Positions 30,753 to 40,253 of a stretch of DNA of 59,832 nt are shown piece after piece (the stretch's first letter is position 1; every line of letters begins with the position of its first letter). The stretch spans positions 1 to 59,832 of the forward strand of contig CAKSNY010000011.1 of NCBI GenBank assembly GCA_934476455.1. Direction: 5' to 3'. The position numbers were made by a program, and so were the translations under genes. The notes under the pieces are model-generated. The model was not told the origin of the DNA. It made no database searches and saw only the letters and a list, made by a program, of their open reading frames with translations. The stretch comes from an uncultured Clostridia bacterium. GTDB taxonomy: Bacteria; Bacillota; Clostridia; UMGS1883.

Positions 30753-33023
30753 TTATTTTGTAAGGACGGTAATCACCCTTACCGTTCCCCCGCTCTGCGC
30801 GCTTTTATCCGAATACAGCGTTACGGATAAAATATCTGTGCGCTCCTTAAGCTCCGAAAATGACATAGAAGTATATTCCGCACCGTTTTTTCCGCCGTAA
30901 ATTTTTACGTAATCACTTATGGAGTATGTTTTTGAATTAACACGTATTCTTCCGTTTTCGATACCTTCTATACTTCCCGATGCAAGCTTTGTGAGCATTT
31001 CAATCGAGCCGTCGCCCTTTACCTCCACGCCGGTACCTACACTCAGCGCAAGAGAGGTCTTAACGCTCGTTTCCGCACCGTCGTATAAAATGGTATAGCG
31101 ATTGCTGCCTTCGGCTTTTTTTACAACGCCGAACGATGCGCCCGACTTTGTAACATCCGTAAGATACAAAAATTCTATATCGCCCGTGCTTGCCGTTTTC
31201 TGCGCGTACAGCACCTGATTTTTGGAAAGAGATGTCAGTTCTATATCATAAAGCTCTATCTTTTTAACCGTTGCCGCGCCGCCGTCCTTCTTGTTTGTAA
31301 GTTCAAGAATCCTGCAATCCTCGGAAATATAGGAGGAATCAAGCGTACGCGCGCTTTTATCCAGCTTTCCGTAAACAGTGCTTGCACTTAAATAGCCCAG
31401 GGAGGCAGCATCACCGTTTAAGGTTATTTTCATTACGCTGCCTATATAATCGGTGTAATCCTTATCGGCTTTATAGATTGTTTCGCTGCCATCGGGAAGG
31501 GTAAGGCTTACGTAACGTGTGCTTTGCCCCTTGGTCTGTTCCTCGTCCGACACCTCAATATAGCTGTTTGTAAGAACACCTATATTTCCCAGTGATGACG
31601 CGCTGCCGGTCACAACGTCCGCAACGGTGCCGTCCTTTCCCAAAAGAAGCGTTATTTTGCTGCCCAGAGATGCTGCGCCCGAAGACTCGTTAAGTTTGTT
31701 TATTGCAGCCTGCGTTGAAAGCGTGTATGTGCTGCCCGCAACCTTAACGCTTGTTACGTTTGATTTCATCGGATATGCCTTTTCGTACGTTCCGTATATT
31801 TTGTCGGTATAGGCATAAACCGTGCTTATGCTTCGCATATAGTACACAACGTCATACGGCTTTATATCCGACAGAGCCGCGCTTACACCGTCACGCACAA
31901 CGTTTACAGCGGCATTTTCCGATATTTGAAACAAAGAGTATATGTCGCCTCCGCCCGAAACAACCGTTTTCGGACCCTCCAGCTTGCTTTCCATAAGAAG
32001 CATTCGTGTAAAGCTTCCGTCCTCGCCGTATACAAGCCTTGCCTCACGCCCTGCCTCGAGAGAGGAAACCGCCGTTTCCATTGTAAGCTGCCGCCCGCCC
32101 TCAAATGCCAATGCGGAGGCTGCAAAGCTTTCCGTACAGGTTTGCGAGCCGTAGGTGTAGGTAAGCTCTACCTTATTTGTGTCGCCCACTGCCACGCCGC
32201 TTGAAACGGTAACGCTTTTTACGCTTTCCTTTTCAGGCACGAACGCAACCGCCTTTTTCTCGGAATCGGTATAAAGAGTGCCTATTTTTCCGTAATCGTC
32301 GCTTGTTATTGTGGTTGTCTGCGCAAGCTTAAAGGTTCCCTTTGTGGTAACAATGTTTCCCGCGTCGACAGACGCGTCCAGGCTTGAATCGGCATAGATT
32401 ATTACATCCTCCGTGCTCTGTGCACTCATAAGAGAAATATCGGAGCCTTCCTTTTTATCCGCAAGCAGCGTGTTGTACACAATATACGCGGCGTTTGCAC
32501 GGGTAACGTTTTCATATGTTCCGAAGCTCATACCGTCGCATATACCGAGCGCCTGCGCCTTTTTTATGTACCCATCGGGCCAGCGGTAGGAAACGTCCTC
32601 CCCGCTGTAGCCCAAAAGACGTACCAAAATAGTAAGCGCCTGCGCGTAGTTTATCGTATCGTCCTTTCCGAACGAGCCGTCCGGGTAGCCGTTTATTATG
32701 CCGCGCTGAGCTATGTAGTTAATATACCCGCTTGACCAGTCGGCGGTGGTCACGTCCGAGAATACGTTATCCGCACTCATCGATGCCGCGCTTTTTTCTT
32801 CGCCGAGCATACAAACCGCAATTTTTGCAAACTGTTCACGCGTGAGGGTGTCGTTCGGACGGAACGAATCGTCGCCGAAGCCCGAAAGTATGTTAAGCCT
32901 TGACAGCTGCTCCACCGCCGTGCCTGACGGTGAAGAAGCGTCTATATCGTTATATTTTGCGTCTGCCGCGCCGCACGTTGCCATAATAAGCACCGCAAGA
33001 ATAAATGCCGCTGCTTTTTTCAT
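30753..33023 (-). CDS. S-layer homology (SLH) domain surface protein
   Basis: The 756-residue exported protein has a signal peptide (AAAFILAVLIMATCGAADA) and three SLH repeats in the first 180 residues (GFGDDSFRPNDTLTREQFAK; ADWSSGYINYIAQRGIINGY; GYIKKAQALGICDG ... VTRANAAYIVYNTLL), which would bind pyruvylated cell-wall polymer. The remaining 570 residues are beta-rich with repeated short strand patterns and no catalytic motif I can name. The gene starts 25 bp after the MacB-like permease on the same strand, so it may be part of that operon. Repeat D follows its stop. Confidence 0.85.
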   Translation of the reverse strand: MKKAAAFILAVLIMATCGAADAKYNDIDASSPSGTAVEQLSRLNILSGFGDDSFRPNDTLTREQFAKIAVCMLGEEKSAASMSADNVFSDVTTADWSSGYINYIAQRGIINGYPDGSFGKDDTINYAQALTILVRLLGYSGEDVSYRWPDGYIKKAQALGICDGMSFGTYENVTRANAAYIVYNTLLADKKEGSDISLMSAQSTEDVIIYADSSLDASVDAGNIVTTKGTFKLAQTTTITSDDYGKIGTLYTDSEKKAVAFVPEKESVKSVTVSSGVAVGDTNKVELTYTYGSQTCTESFAASALAFEGGRQLTMETAVSSLEAGREARLVYGEDGSFTRMLLMESKLEGPKTVVSGGGDIYSLFQISENAAVNVVRDGVSAALSDIKPYDVVYYMRSISTVYAYTDKIYGTYEKAYPMKSNVTSVKVAGSTYTLSTQAAINKLNESSGAASLGSKITLLLGKDGTVADVVTGSASSLGNIGVLTNSYIEVSDEEQTKGQSTRYVSLTLPDGSETIYKADKDYTDYIGSVMKITLNGDAASLGYLSASTVYGKLDKSARTLDSSYISEDCRILELTNKKDGGAATVKKIELYDIELTSLSKNQVLYAQKTASTGDIEFLYLTDVTKSGASFGVVKKAEGSNRYTILYDGAETSVKTSLALSVGTGVEVKGDGSIEMLTKLASGSIEGIENGRIRVNSKTYSISDYVKIYGGKNGAEYTSMSFSELKERTDILSVTLYSDKSAQSGGTVRVITVLTK

Positions 33024-33048
33024 ATTTTAACCATTCCTCTCTCGGTTA

Positions 33049-34242
33049 TTATTCAAATCTGAGCGCCTCTATCGGATTCAGCCGCGCCGCTTTTCTTGCG
33101 GGGTAAAGCCCGAAGAAAATTCCTATTGCCGCCGAAAATAAAAACGACCCCATAATTACACCGGTTTGCTGCGATATAGGCACCGACGGCATCCCCATTG
33201 CCTTGCAGGTAAAATAACTGCCGCCGACGCCCAGCACAATTCCGGCTATGCCCCCCATACAGCTTACAACCGCCGATTCTATAAGGAACTGCACAAGTAT
33301 TGTGCGCGTTTTTGCACCTATTGCTTTTCTTATACCAATCTCTCTTGTGCGCTCCGTTACGGTTACAAGCATTATATTCATAATGCCTATCCCGCCGACA
33401 ACAAGCGATATTCCCGCTATGCCCGCCATAAGAAGCGTCATTGAACCGAGCGCGTCGTCTATTGTATCTATCTGATCTGCCTGGTTCGATACGGTATAAT
33501 AATCATCCGACTTAAACTTTTTATACAAAAAGGTTTCTATAGCCGTTGTTGCCGCCGTCATATTGTCCGCACCGTTTGCCGAAACCGCAAAGGAGTTTAT
33601 ATTCGTATTTTTGATAAGACGTGTTGCGCGTGAGTACGGGATAATAAGGCAGTCGTCCTCACCTCCCTGTGAAAGGGAGGAGGATTTTTGCTCCAAAAGC
33701 CCGACAACGTTAAACACCTCGTTATTTATTTTAATCTGCTGCCCTATCGGGTTTTGCGTGCCGAAAAGCTCCGAGCGCACATATTCGCCGATAATTACAA
33801 CGCTTGCCCTGTTTGAAACATCGCTCTCTGTAAGAAAGCGCCCGCTTGATACCGCGCGGTTTCGTATTGTAGAGTAATGCTCGTTCACACCGTAAAGCGT
33901 GCTTGTTGTGTTGCTGCTGCCGTATTTTGCCACACCGCGGCTTTGCACGATTGGCGTTACGGTATCTATCGTATCTTCGTTATCTGAGGCTATTTTTTCA
34001 ATATCCGCAATGCTTACGCTTCGCGTTTGCCCCCAGCCACCGCGGCTGATGGATACATTTATAAGGTTTGTTCCCATGCTTTCAAGCTGCCGGCGCATTT
34101 CAAGCGTTGTCGCCGTAACCATATTTACAAGCACGATTACCGCCGCAACGCCTATTATTATGCCAAGCATTGTTAAAAAAGAACGCACCTTTGCGCCCCA
34201 TATGCTTTGAAGTGCCATTTTAAAAGACATAAATATATTCAT
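33049..34242 (-). CDS. MacB-family ABC transporter permease
   Basis: The 397-residue protein has the MacB layout: N-terminal TM1 with SIWGAKVRSFLTMLGIIIGV, an extracytoplasmic MacB_PCD domain (about 45-275), and three C-terminal helices of the FtsX type (GIGIMNIMLVTVTERTREIG, IRKAIGAKTRTILVQFLIES, and a final helix ending LYPARKAARLNPIEALRFE). Such mechanotransmission transporters move substrates on the outer face of the membrane, often exporting peptides or drugs. It overlaps the ATPase gene by four bases and works with that ATPase and the HlyD-like adaptor. Confidence 0.92.
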   Translation of the reverse strand: MNIFMSFKMALQSIWGAKVRSFLTMLGIIIGVAAVIVLVNMVTATTLEMRRQLESMGTNLINVSISRGGWGQTRSVSIADIEKIASDNEDTIDTVTPIVQSRGVAKYGSSNTTSTLYGVNEHYSTIRNRAVSSGRFLTESDVSNRASVVIIGEYVRSELFGTQNPIGQQIKINNEVFNVVGLLEQKSSSLSQGGEDDCLIIPYSRATRLIKNTNINSFAVSANGADNMTAATTAIETFLYKKFKSDDYYTVSNQADQIDTIDDALGSMTLLMAGIAGISLVVGGIGIMNIMLVTVTERTREIGIRKAIGAKTRTILVQFLIESAVVSCMGGIAGIVLGVGGSYFTCKAMGMPSVPISQQTGVIMGSFLFSAAIGIFFGLYPARKAARLNPIEALRFE

Positions 34243-34943
34243 TCACATTTCACATCCTCGGTATTGGTGGTGTCTTCGGTAATTTTGCCGTCGGCAATTC
34301 TTATAACACGCTCCGCCCGGCGCGCGATGCCCGAATCGTGCGTTATAAGCACTATCGTGTTTCCCGCCGCGTGAATTTCTTTTAACATTTTCATAACCTC
34401 TACACCGCTTTTGGAATCGAGGTTACCTGTAGGCTCATCCGCAAGGATAAGCGGCGGTGACGAGCTTAGTGCGCGTGCTATCGCCACGCGTTGCTGCTGC
34501 CCGCCGGAAAGCTCCTTCGGCTTGTGATCCATTCTTCCCGAAAGCCCGACGCGTTCCAGCGCCGCCATTGCAAGGGCGCGCCGCTTAGCCGGCTCTACGC
34601 CGCGGTATATAAGAGGCAGCTCTACGTTTTCAAGCGCGGTAAGCTTGCTTAAAAGGTTAAACCCCTGAAATATAAACCCTATTTTCTCGTTTCTTATTGC
34701 CGCAAGCTCGTCTTCCTTCATTTTCTCAACGCGCTTGCCGTCAAGTATATAATCGCCGCTTGTGGCAACGTCTAAGCAGCCTATCATATTCATAAGCGTT
34801 GATTTGCCGCTGCCGGAGGGACCGATTATCGAAACAAACTCTTTAGGCTTTATATGAAGCGACACACCGTTTAACGCGCGCACCTCTATATCGCCCACCT
34901 TATATATTTTGTACATATCGGTTATCTTTATCATTTTTATCAC
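34239..34943 (-). CDS. MacB/LolD-type ABC transporter ATPase
   Basis: The 234-residue ATPase has Walker A IGPSGSGKSTLMNMIGCLD (shortened here), Q-loop GFIFQGFNLLSKLTALEN, signature LSGGQQQRVAIARAL, Walker B LILADEPTGNLDSKSG and H-loop LITHDSGIARRAE. These are the LolD/MacB signature variants. It overlaps the adaptor gene by four bases upstream and the permease by four bases downstream. Confidence 0.95.
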   Translation of the reverse strand: MIKMIKITDMYKIYKVGDIEVRALNGVSLHIKPKEFVSIIGPSGSGKSTLMNMIGCLDVATSGDYILDGKRVEKMKEDELAAIRNEKIGFIFQGFNLLSKLTALENVELPLIYRGVEPAKRRALAMAALERVGLSGRMDHKPKELSGGQQQRVAIARALSSSPPLILADEPTGNLDSKSGVEVMKMLKEIHAAGNTIVLITHDSGIARRAERVIRIADGKITEDTTNTEDVKCE

Positions 34944-36742
34944 CCTCTGCCGCCCGGTCCGCCGCCCGGCATTCCTCCGCCCATTCCGCCGCCGGGCATA
35001 CCGCCGCCGAAGCCGCCGGGCATTGTGCTGTTATTTCCGGACGAGCCGGACGCCTGCGTCGTATTTTTAACTGCCTGCCCCTGTGTTACACCGCTTTTTA
35101 TTTCGTAGTAGTCATCATTTGAAATCCCTACGGTAACCTCCGTGCGCTCTTCTTTTCCGCTCAGCTTAATTTCGGGGACAGATGCTTTTCTGCCGCCTGT
35201 TTTGCCTTCGCCGCTTTTTTCTTCATCTCTGTCGCTTTCAGGCTTTTTTGTATTGTCTGCGGGTACGTTTTTATCTGTGTTTGCAGGCATATTTTCTATT
35301 TCACCCACAACGGTTACATAATATTTACCGCCGAAATATTCAACAGCCGAAACGGGAAGATATAAAACATCGTCCGCCTGCTCTACAATAATTTCCGCGC
35401 TTACGTTCATCCCGGGCATAAGGCTTCCGGGCGAATCTATCGTAACCTCCACGGGGTATGTCGTAACACCGTTTGACGCTGTGCCGAGCTTTGAAAGAGA
35501 GGTTATCGTTCCGACAATTTTTTCACCCTCAAGCGCGTCCGCCGTAACGTCCACCGTTTGCCCAACCTCTATTTTTGCAATATCCAGCTCATCAACGGAA
35601 ATGGTAAATTTCATTTTTGACAAATCCGCAACAACCATCATTGTGGTGGAATTTTGCCCGCTTACGGTATCGCCCGCGGAATAATCCTTTGATAAAACAA
35701 CTCCCGAAATAGGCGATGTTACCATATATTTTTCAAGGTTGCTTTCCGCGTCCGAAAGACTCATCACGGCTTCGCTGTAGCCTTGGTTTGCGCTGCGCAG
35801 CTCTTCGGACAAGTCGCTGTTTTTAAGCGTTGCAACCACATCGCCGCGGTTTACCCAGTCGCCGTTTTTAACATTAACGCTTGTTACGGTACCCCTTTGC
35901 TCAGCGTTTAAGGTTACGGGCATTTCGTATTCCACTTCCCCGTACGATGCCGACGTTACATCGCCCGACGCCGTATGTGCCGTCGCCGTAACCTTTACAC
36001 CCTCTTCAAGCGTTTCTCCGCTTATATCTATTTCCACATTGCATACAACCGCCCCGCTTGAAAGCGTTTGTGTGGACGAATACTTACGCGCTACAGTGCC
36101 TGTGGTTGTTATCATATATTTTTCTACCGATACGCTTACACTGTCGCCCTTTTTTATCTTGTAAACCTCATCTGCGGGGAAAGGCACCGTAGCGGTTTGG
36201 TTTTTATAGTTTGTTATCTTGCATATGGCGCCGTTTGCCTCCTGCCCTACGCTGAGATTAAGGTCGCTTACCCTGCCGCTTGCGTTTGCGCGTACGGTAA
36301 GGTTTGATATGTTTTCCTTCACCTTTGAAATATCCGAACTTTTATTGGTGACGGAGGTTTTCGCCTTTTCCACCGTGTTTTGCGCAGACGTGCTTTCAAA
36401 GGTGTATAAAACGTCGCCCTCCTGCACGGTGTCGCCCTCGTCAAAGGGGGCATATGTAACTTTTCCGTTTACCTGGGGAACTATGTCGCGCTGTTCTATA
36501 GGCTCTACCGTGCCCGAACCCGTGATACTGCTTACAACGCTGCCGCGCATTACAACCGAGGTTTGCGCGCCGCTGTCTTTTTTCGCATTTTTCTTCTTTT
36601 TGGCAGCGTACAGCCCACCGCCTGCACCTATGGCGGCAACCAAAACCGCGCACAAAATGATTTTTGCGGGCTTTTTCATTTTCTTAAAAGCCGCGGGCGT
36701 TTTTTTTAACGCTTCGCATACTTTTTTTAAAACCGTATTCAT
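34940..36742 (-). CDS. MacA/HlyD-family membrane fusion protein with Met/Gly/Pro tail
   Basis: The 600-residue adaptor has one N-terminal membrane helix (KIILCAVLVAAIGAGGGLYA), two biotinyl-lipoyl-like segments (DIVPQVNGKVTYAPFDEGD, GTVTSVNVKNGDWVNRGDVV), a helical hairpin and beta-barrel domains. The last 40 residues are a low-complexity tail of repeated Gly-Gly-Gly-Met-Pro units, odd for this family. A charged Lys/Glu/Asp insertion lies near 495-530. The ATG at 36742 follows GGAGGT by seven bases. It leads the operon with the MacB-like ATPase and permease; a monoderm would use it as an extracellular adaptor, not a bridge to TolC. Confidence 0.88.
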   Translation of the reverse strand: MNTVLKKVCEALKKTPAAFKKMKKPAKIILCAVLVAAIGAGGGLYAAKKKKNAKKDSGAQTSVVMRGSVVSSITGSGTVEPIEQRDIVPQVNGKVTYAPFDEGDTVQEGDVLYTFESTSAQNTVEKAKTSVTNKSSDISKVKENISNLTVRANASGRVSDLNLSVGQEANGAICKITNYKNQTATVPFPADEVYKIKKGDSVSVSVEKYMITTTGTVARKYSSTQTLSSGAVVCNVEIDISGETLEEGVKVTATAHTASGDVTSASYGEVEYEMPVTLNAEQRGTVTSVNVKNGDWVNRGDVVATLKNSDLSEELRSANQGYSEAVMSLSDAESNLEKYMVTSPISGVVLSKDYSAGDTVSGQNSTTMMVVADLSKMKFTISVDELDIAKIEVGQTVDVTADALEGEKIVGTITSLSKLGTASNGVTTYPVEVTIDSPGSLMPGMNVSAEIIVEQADDVLYLPVSAVEYFGGKYYVTVVGEIENMPANTDKNVPADNTKKPESDRDEEKSGEGKTGGRKASVPEIKLSGKEERTEVTVGISNDDYYEIKSGVTQGQAVKNTTQASGSSGNNSTMPGGFGGGMPGGGMGGGMPGGGPGGRG

Positions 36743-36760
36743 AAACCATACCTCCATAAC

Positions 36761-36794
36761 AAAAGCACTTATAATTCGCTTTGATTATAAGTGC
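36761..36794 (-). terminator. Hairpin between yigZ and the exporter operon
   Basis: Minus strand: GCACTTATAAT pairs with ATTATAAGTGC, followed by TTTTG, just before the SD of the adaptor gene. It can end transcripts from yigZ and leave the exporter partly dependent on read-through. Confidence 0.55.
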
Positions 36795-36819
36795 CTTTTC
36801 TTAAAATTTACTTAAAGAT

Positions 36820-37446
36820 TTATGAATTTTGTTTGCAAAATCCCGCCTCAAGCTCAAAAAGCTGCGCTCTGTTTTGTGCGGTGTCGGTTATTTTTTTTTC
36901 AAGCTCATGTGCGCGCAGCGCCTCGACTGCAAGCGTTATTATAACCTCGCTTTCAAAGGACGTTTCCTCCGCATATGCGCCGAGCGCATACGCGGCACGG
37001 TTTATTTTTTCGTAGTCCGGGTAGCTGCATTTAATAAGATACCGCCTGCAATACACCATATTTGATATGCCTGCGCTTTCTATTGCCATTTTCGCACTTT
37101 TCCCGTACGCGCGCACAAGCCCGCCCGTACCGAGCAAAATACCGCCGAAATAGCGCGTTACAACCACGCATACATCGCTGAGCCCCGCGCCTTTTATGGC
37201 TTCAAGCACGGGTGCGCCCGCCGTGCCGGAGGGTTCGCCCGCGTCAGAATATTTTGAAAAGCTGTCCTCACGCAAAACGTAGGCATAAACATTGTGCTTT
37301 GCCTGGCGGTGAATACGGCGGATTTCTTCTATAAATTCTTCCGCCTCAGCCCTTGTTTTTACGGGGCGCACATAACCTATAAAGCGGCTTTTCCTCTCGG
37401 TAAATTCCGCGCTTGCCTCGCGGGCAACGGTTTTGTAATTTTCCAT
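36820..37446 (-). CDS. yigZ: YigZ/IMPACT family protein
   Basis: The 208-residue protein has the UPF0029 N-terminal domain (EFTERKSRFIGYVRPVKTRA, HNVYAYVLREDSFSKYSDAG, EPSGTAGAPVLEAIKGAG, VVVTRYFGGILLGTGGLVRA) and the DUF1949 C-terminal domain. The eukaryotic homologue IMPACT regulates translation; the bacterial role is unknown. Its start abuts the stop of the AEC transporter gene. Confidence 0.92.
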   Translation of the reverse strand: MENYKTVAREASAEFTERKSRFIGYVRPVKTRAEAEEFIEEIRRIHRQAKHNVYAYVLREDSFSKYSDAGEPSGTAGAPVLEAIKGAGLSDVCVVVTRYFGGILLGTGGLVRAYGKSAKMAIESAGISNMVYCRRYLIKCSYPDYEKINRAAYALGAYAEETSFESEVIITLAVEALRAHELEKKITDTAQNRAQLFELEAGFCKQNS

Positions 37447-38385
37447 TTAAGCCAATCCTATCTGTTTTAATATAAATACCCACACAAACACGGTAAAAAT
37501 ACTTGCCGCCGTACCGAGCGCCACAATCTGCGCGGCGAGCGCGTCGTCACCGTCCATTTGCTGCGCCATCGTGTACGAGCTTACTGCCGTGGGCGATGCA
37601 AACACTGCCGTAAAAATGGCAATGTCCGTTTTTGAAAATCCTGCCGCAGCGCTTAAAATAAACCCCGCTGCCGGAAGCGCAACAAGCTTTACAAAAAGCG
37701 TTGCAAAAAGCTGTGTACCGCTGTTTTTAACCGCCGCAAAATCTATAGAGCCGCCCAGAAGCATAAGCGCAATCGGCGTTGCGGCGCCCGCCATATCGCC
37801 CATTGTTTTTTCTATAAACATCGGAAAGCTTACCCCCGACAAAAGCGCTGCAATACCCAGCACCGAGCCGATAAGAAGCGGATTTTTTATAACGGATTTT
37901 AAAATACGCGAAACGCTTATGCGTTTTCCCCTGAAAACCTCCAGCGATATTACGGACAGAATATTTATAACGGGTATTACAATGGCAACCGCAATTGAAA
38001 CCGTACCCAAAACGCCCTCTCCGCAAAGAGATGTGCTTAAAGGGATTCCGTATATAACAAAATTGCTTCTGCACATACCCTGTACCATAACGCCGCGCTT
38101 TTTGTTGTCCTTTTCAAAAACCGGCACCAAAAGCATAGTTATGACAAACGCCGCCGCCAAAACCCCCGCGGAAAAAATCGCAGGCTTTATATACGTAACG
38201 TCTTTAATGTCCGAGGTATACACATTGTAAAAGATAAGCACGGGCAGAAAGGTCTTAAATACAACGGCGTTAAGCTTTTTTATGACCTCCTGTGTAAAAA
38301 GCCCTGTTATGCGCATTAAATTTCCTATCGACATTATTATTATAAGCGGGGCGACGACCTCGAAAGATATTTTCAGGTTTTCCAT
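37447..38385 (-). CDS. AEC-family transporter
   Basis: The 312-residue membrane protein has about ten helices and the two-fold architecture of the auxin efflux carrier family (PF03547): the opening FEVVAPLIIIMSIGNLMRIT, the broken helix around VQGMCRSNFVIYGIPL, and the C-terminal repeat ending LGTAASIFTVFVWVFIL. Bacterial members move small organic acids such as malate; the substrate here cannot be read from sequence. It lies between hflX and yigZ with nearly no gaps. Confidence 0.88.
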   Translation of the reverse strand: MENLKISFEVVAPLIIIMSIGNLMRITGLFTQEVIKKLNAVVFKTFLPVLIFYNVYTSDIKDVTYIKPAIFSAGVLAAAFVITMLLVPVFEKDNKKRGVMVQGMCRSNFVIYGIPLSTSLCGEGVLGTVSIAVAIVIPVINILSVISLEVFRGKRISVSRILKSVIKNPLLIGSVLGIAALLSGVSFPMFIEKTMGDMAGAATPIALMLLGGSIDFAAVKNSGTQLFATLFVKLVALPAAGFILSAAAGFSKTDIAIFTAVFASPTAVSSYTMAQQMDGDDALAAQIVALGTAASIFTVFVWVFILKQIGLA

Positions 38386-38386
38386 T

Positions 38387-39664
38387 TTATTTTTCCTCTG
38401 TTTCGTATTTTTTTATTTTGGCGTAAAGCGCCGCATCTGCCATAAGGCGGATTTTTGTTCCGCCCTCCTCATAGCTTTCCGAAATTATGGTTTCCGTTTC
38501 GTGCAGAATTGCCGCCGTGCGCGAATCGCTGTACGGAATCAAAATACAAATCTCCCGCTTTTTCCCGGGCAGTGCGTCTGAAAGAATTTGTATCAGGCTT
38601 TCCATTCCCTCGCCCGTTTTTGCGCTTACAAGCACATAGTCGGTGTAATTTCCGACAGGACGGAAAAATTCGCCGCCTGCCTTGTCGCACTTGTTAAAAA
38701 CGGCTATTGTTCTTTTGGCGCGGCAGCCGAGAGAGGCTAAAAGCTCGTCAACAACCTTCATTTTTGTTTCCATTTGCTTATCGGAGGCGTCTATTACGTG
38801 TATTAAAACATCGGCGTAAACAGCCTCGTCAAGGGTGGACTTAAACGCCTCTATCAAATGGTGCGGCAGCTTTCTTATAAAGCCGACGGTGTCTGTTATA
38901 ACGGCGTTTCTTCCGTCCGGCAGCGGAAGCTTGCGCACGGTGGGGTCAAGCGTTGCAAAAAGCATATCGCGCGCAAGTACACCCGCGCCCGTTATATAAT
39001 TTAAAATCGAGCTTTTCCCCGCGTTAGTATATCCCACAAGGGCAGCGCAAACCGCCTGCTCCTTTTCGCGGCGTGCGCGCAGAATTTTTCTTCGTTCTTC
39101 AACCTCTCTAAGCTCCTCTGTAAGGGCGCTTATTCTGCGGCGAATATGGCGGCGGTCGCTTTCAAGCTTTGTTTCGCCGGGTCCGCGCGTTCCTATTCCG
39201 CCGCCCTGGCGCGAAAGCTCCGTTCCCATTCCCGTAAGGCGCGGCAGGCTGTATTTAAGCTGCGCCAGTTCTACCTGAAGCTTGCCCTCCTTAGTGGCGG
39301 CACGCCCCGCAAAAATATCAAGTATGAGGGTGCTTCTGTCAATGGTGCGCACGCCCGTATGTTTTTCAATATTTCTTATCTGGCTTCCCGAAAGCTCATC
39401 GTCAAATATAAGGAGCGTTGCCTTAAGCGTTTGTGCGCTTAACCTCAATTCCTCTATTTTCCCCTCTCCGAAATACGTGTCAGGCTCGGGGTGGTCTTTG
39501 TTTTGTATCATTTCGCCGACAACCTCTGCCCCGGCGGTTTCGGCAAGCAGTGAAAGCTCGCTTACGGTTTCCTCGGTGGTGTCGTTAAGCTCTCCCCCGA
39601 AGCCTGTATGAATACCGCACAATATCGCTTTTTCAATCTCTTTTTCCGTTTCGTGCATTTTCAT
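38387..39664 (-). CDS. hflX: Ribosome-splitting GTPase HflX
   Basis: HflX separates stalled 70S ribosomes under stress. The 425 residues have the N-terminal HflX domain (GEMIQNKDHPEPDTYFGEGK), the linker helices with RRHIRRRISALTEELREVEE, and the G domain: G1 GYTNAGKSS, G3 DTVGF, G4 NKCD, plus SAKTGEG. The start is ATG 39664 or 39658; GAGG lies three or nine bases upstream, respectively. The C-terminal domain is intact. Next to an AEC transporter and yigZ. Confidence 0.95.
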   Translation of the reverse strand: MKMHETEKEIEKAILCGIHTGFGGELNDTTEETVSELSLLAETAGAEVVGEMIQNKDHPEPDTYFGEGKIEELRLSAQTLKATLLIFDDELSGSQIRNIEKHTGVRTIDRSTLILDIFAGRAATKEGKLQVELAQLKYSLPRLTGMGTELSRQGGGIGTRGPGETKLESDRRHIRRRISALTEELREVEERRKILRARREKEQAVCAALVGYTNAGKSSILNYITGAGVLARDMLFATLDPTVRKLPLPDGRNAVITDTVGFIRKLPHHLIEAFKSTLDEAVYADVLIHVIDASDKQMETKMKVVDELLASLGCRAKRTIAVFNKCDKAGGEFFRPVGNYTDYVLVSAKTGEGMESLIQILSDALPGKKREICILIPYSDSRTAAILHETETIISESYEEGGTKIRLMADAALYAKIKKYETEEK

Positions 39665-39736
39665 TTTCCTCGCATTTTCTTTGTTTTTTCGTGAATATAT
39701 ATATTCTTTCTTCAGATAATAAAAAAAGGTGATTTT

Positions 39737-40153
39737 ATGAAAAATATTTTGTACCTTTTGTTTTCCCTTGCCGTATGCCTTTTTCTGGGCATAGGCGATA
39801 TATGGGCTTGGTTTGCGCTTTCCTACTTTATTTTTTCCGCAAAGCCTTTTAATAGACTGTGGGCGATAGCTTTGGGCGCGCTTTCCTTTGATGTTATTTT
39901 CCTTTTTGCAAAGGACAGTGAATTTTTACTTGCCCGCGTGCTTTTTACAGCCGCTGCGGTGCTTATTTCGCTTCACTGCCCGAAAAAGCTTTTTTTGTTT
40001 TTCCCTGCGTCCGTAATTATGCTGTTTTTTGCGCCCGACCGCGCCGCCGGAGCGTTTTTCTCCGCTGCGGTATGGTGCGGGTCGGAGAGCGTCTTTTTCA
40101 AACCCCGACTGATTTTATCACAGTTTTCCCGCGATTACAAGCCCCGCATTTAA
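39737..40153 (+). CDS. Small membrane protein of unknown function
   Basis: The 138-residue protein is almost wholly hydrophobic, with four or five predicted helices (ILYLLFSLAVCLFLGIGDIW, AWFALSYFIFS, IALGALSFDVIFLFA, VLFTAAAVLISLHC, LFLFFPASVIMLFFA) and a basic tail (FSRDYKPRI). SD GGTG. I recognise no family. It stands alone between hflX (divergent) and the NhaD/ArsB transporter, which has its own promoter. Confidence 0.55.
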   Translation: MKNILYLLFSLAVCLFLGIGDIWAWFALSYFIFSAKPFNRLWAIALGALSFDVIFLFAKDSEFLLARVLFTAAAVLISLHCPKKLFLFFPASVIMLFFAPDRAAGAFFSAAVWCGSESVFFKPRLILSQFSRDYKPRI

Positions 40154-40192
40154 CGTAAATTATTTTTCTTCCTATTTAATCTGTAATTTTAC

Positions 40193-40221
40193 TTGATTAT
40201 TTTAACCGTTTGTGCTATCAT
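40193..40221 (+). promoter_or_regulatory. Promoter of the NhaD/ArsB transporter gene
   Basis: TTGATT (40193-40198), 17-bp spacer, TATCAT (40216-40221), about 30 bp before the GTG start. Confidence 0.5.
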
Positions 40222-40253
40222 TGATACGATTTTTAGGAAAAGAGGTCTTTTCA

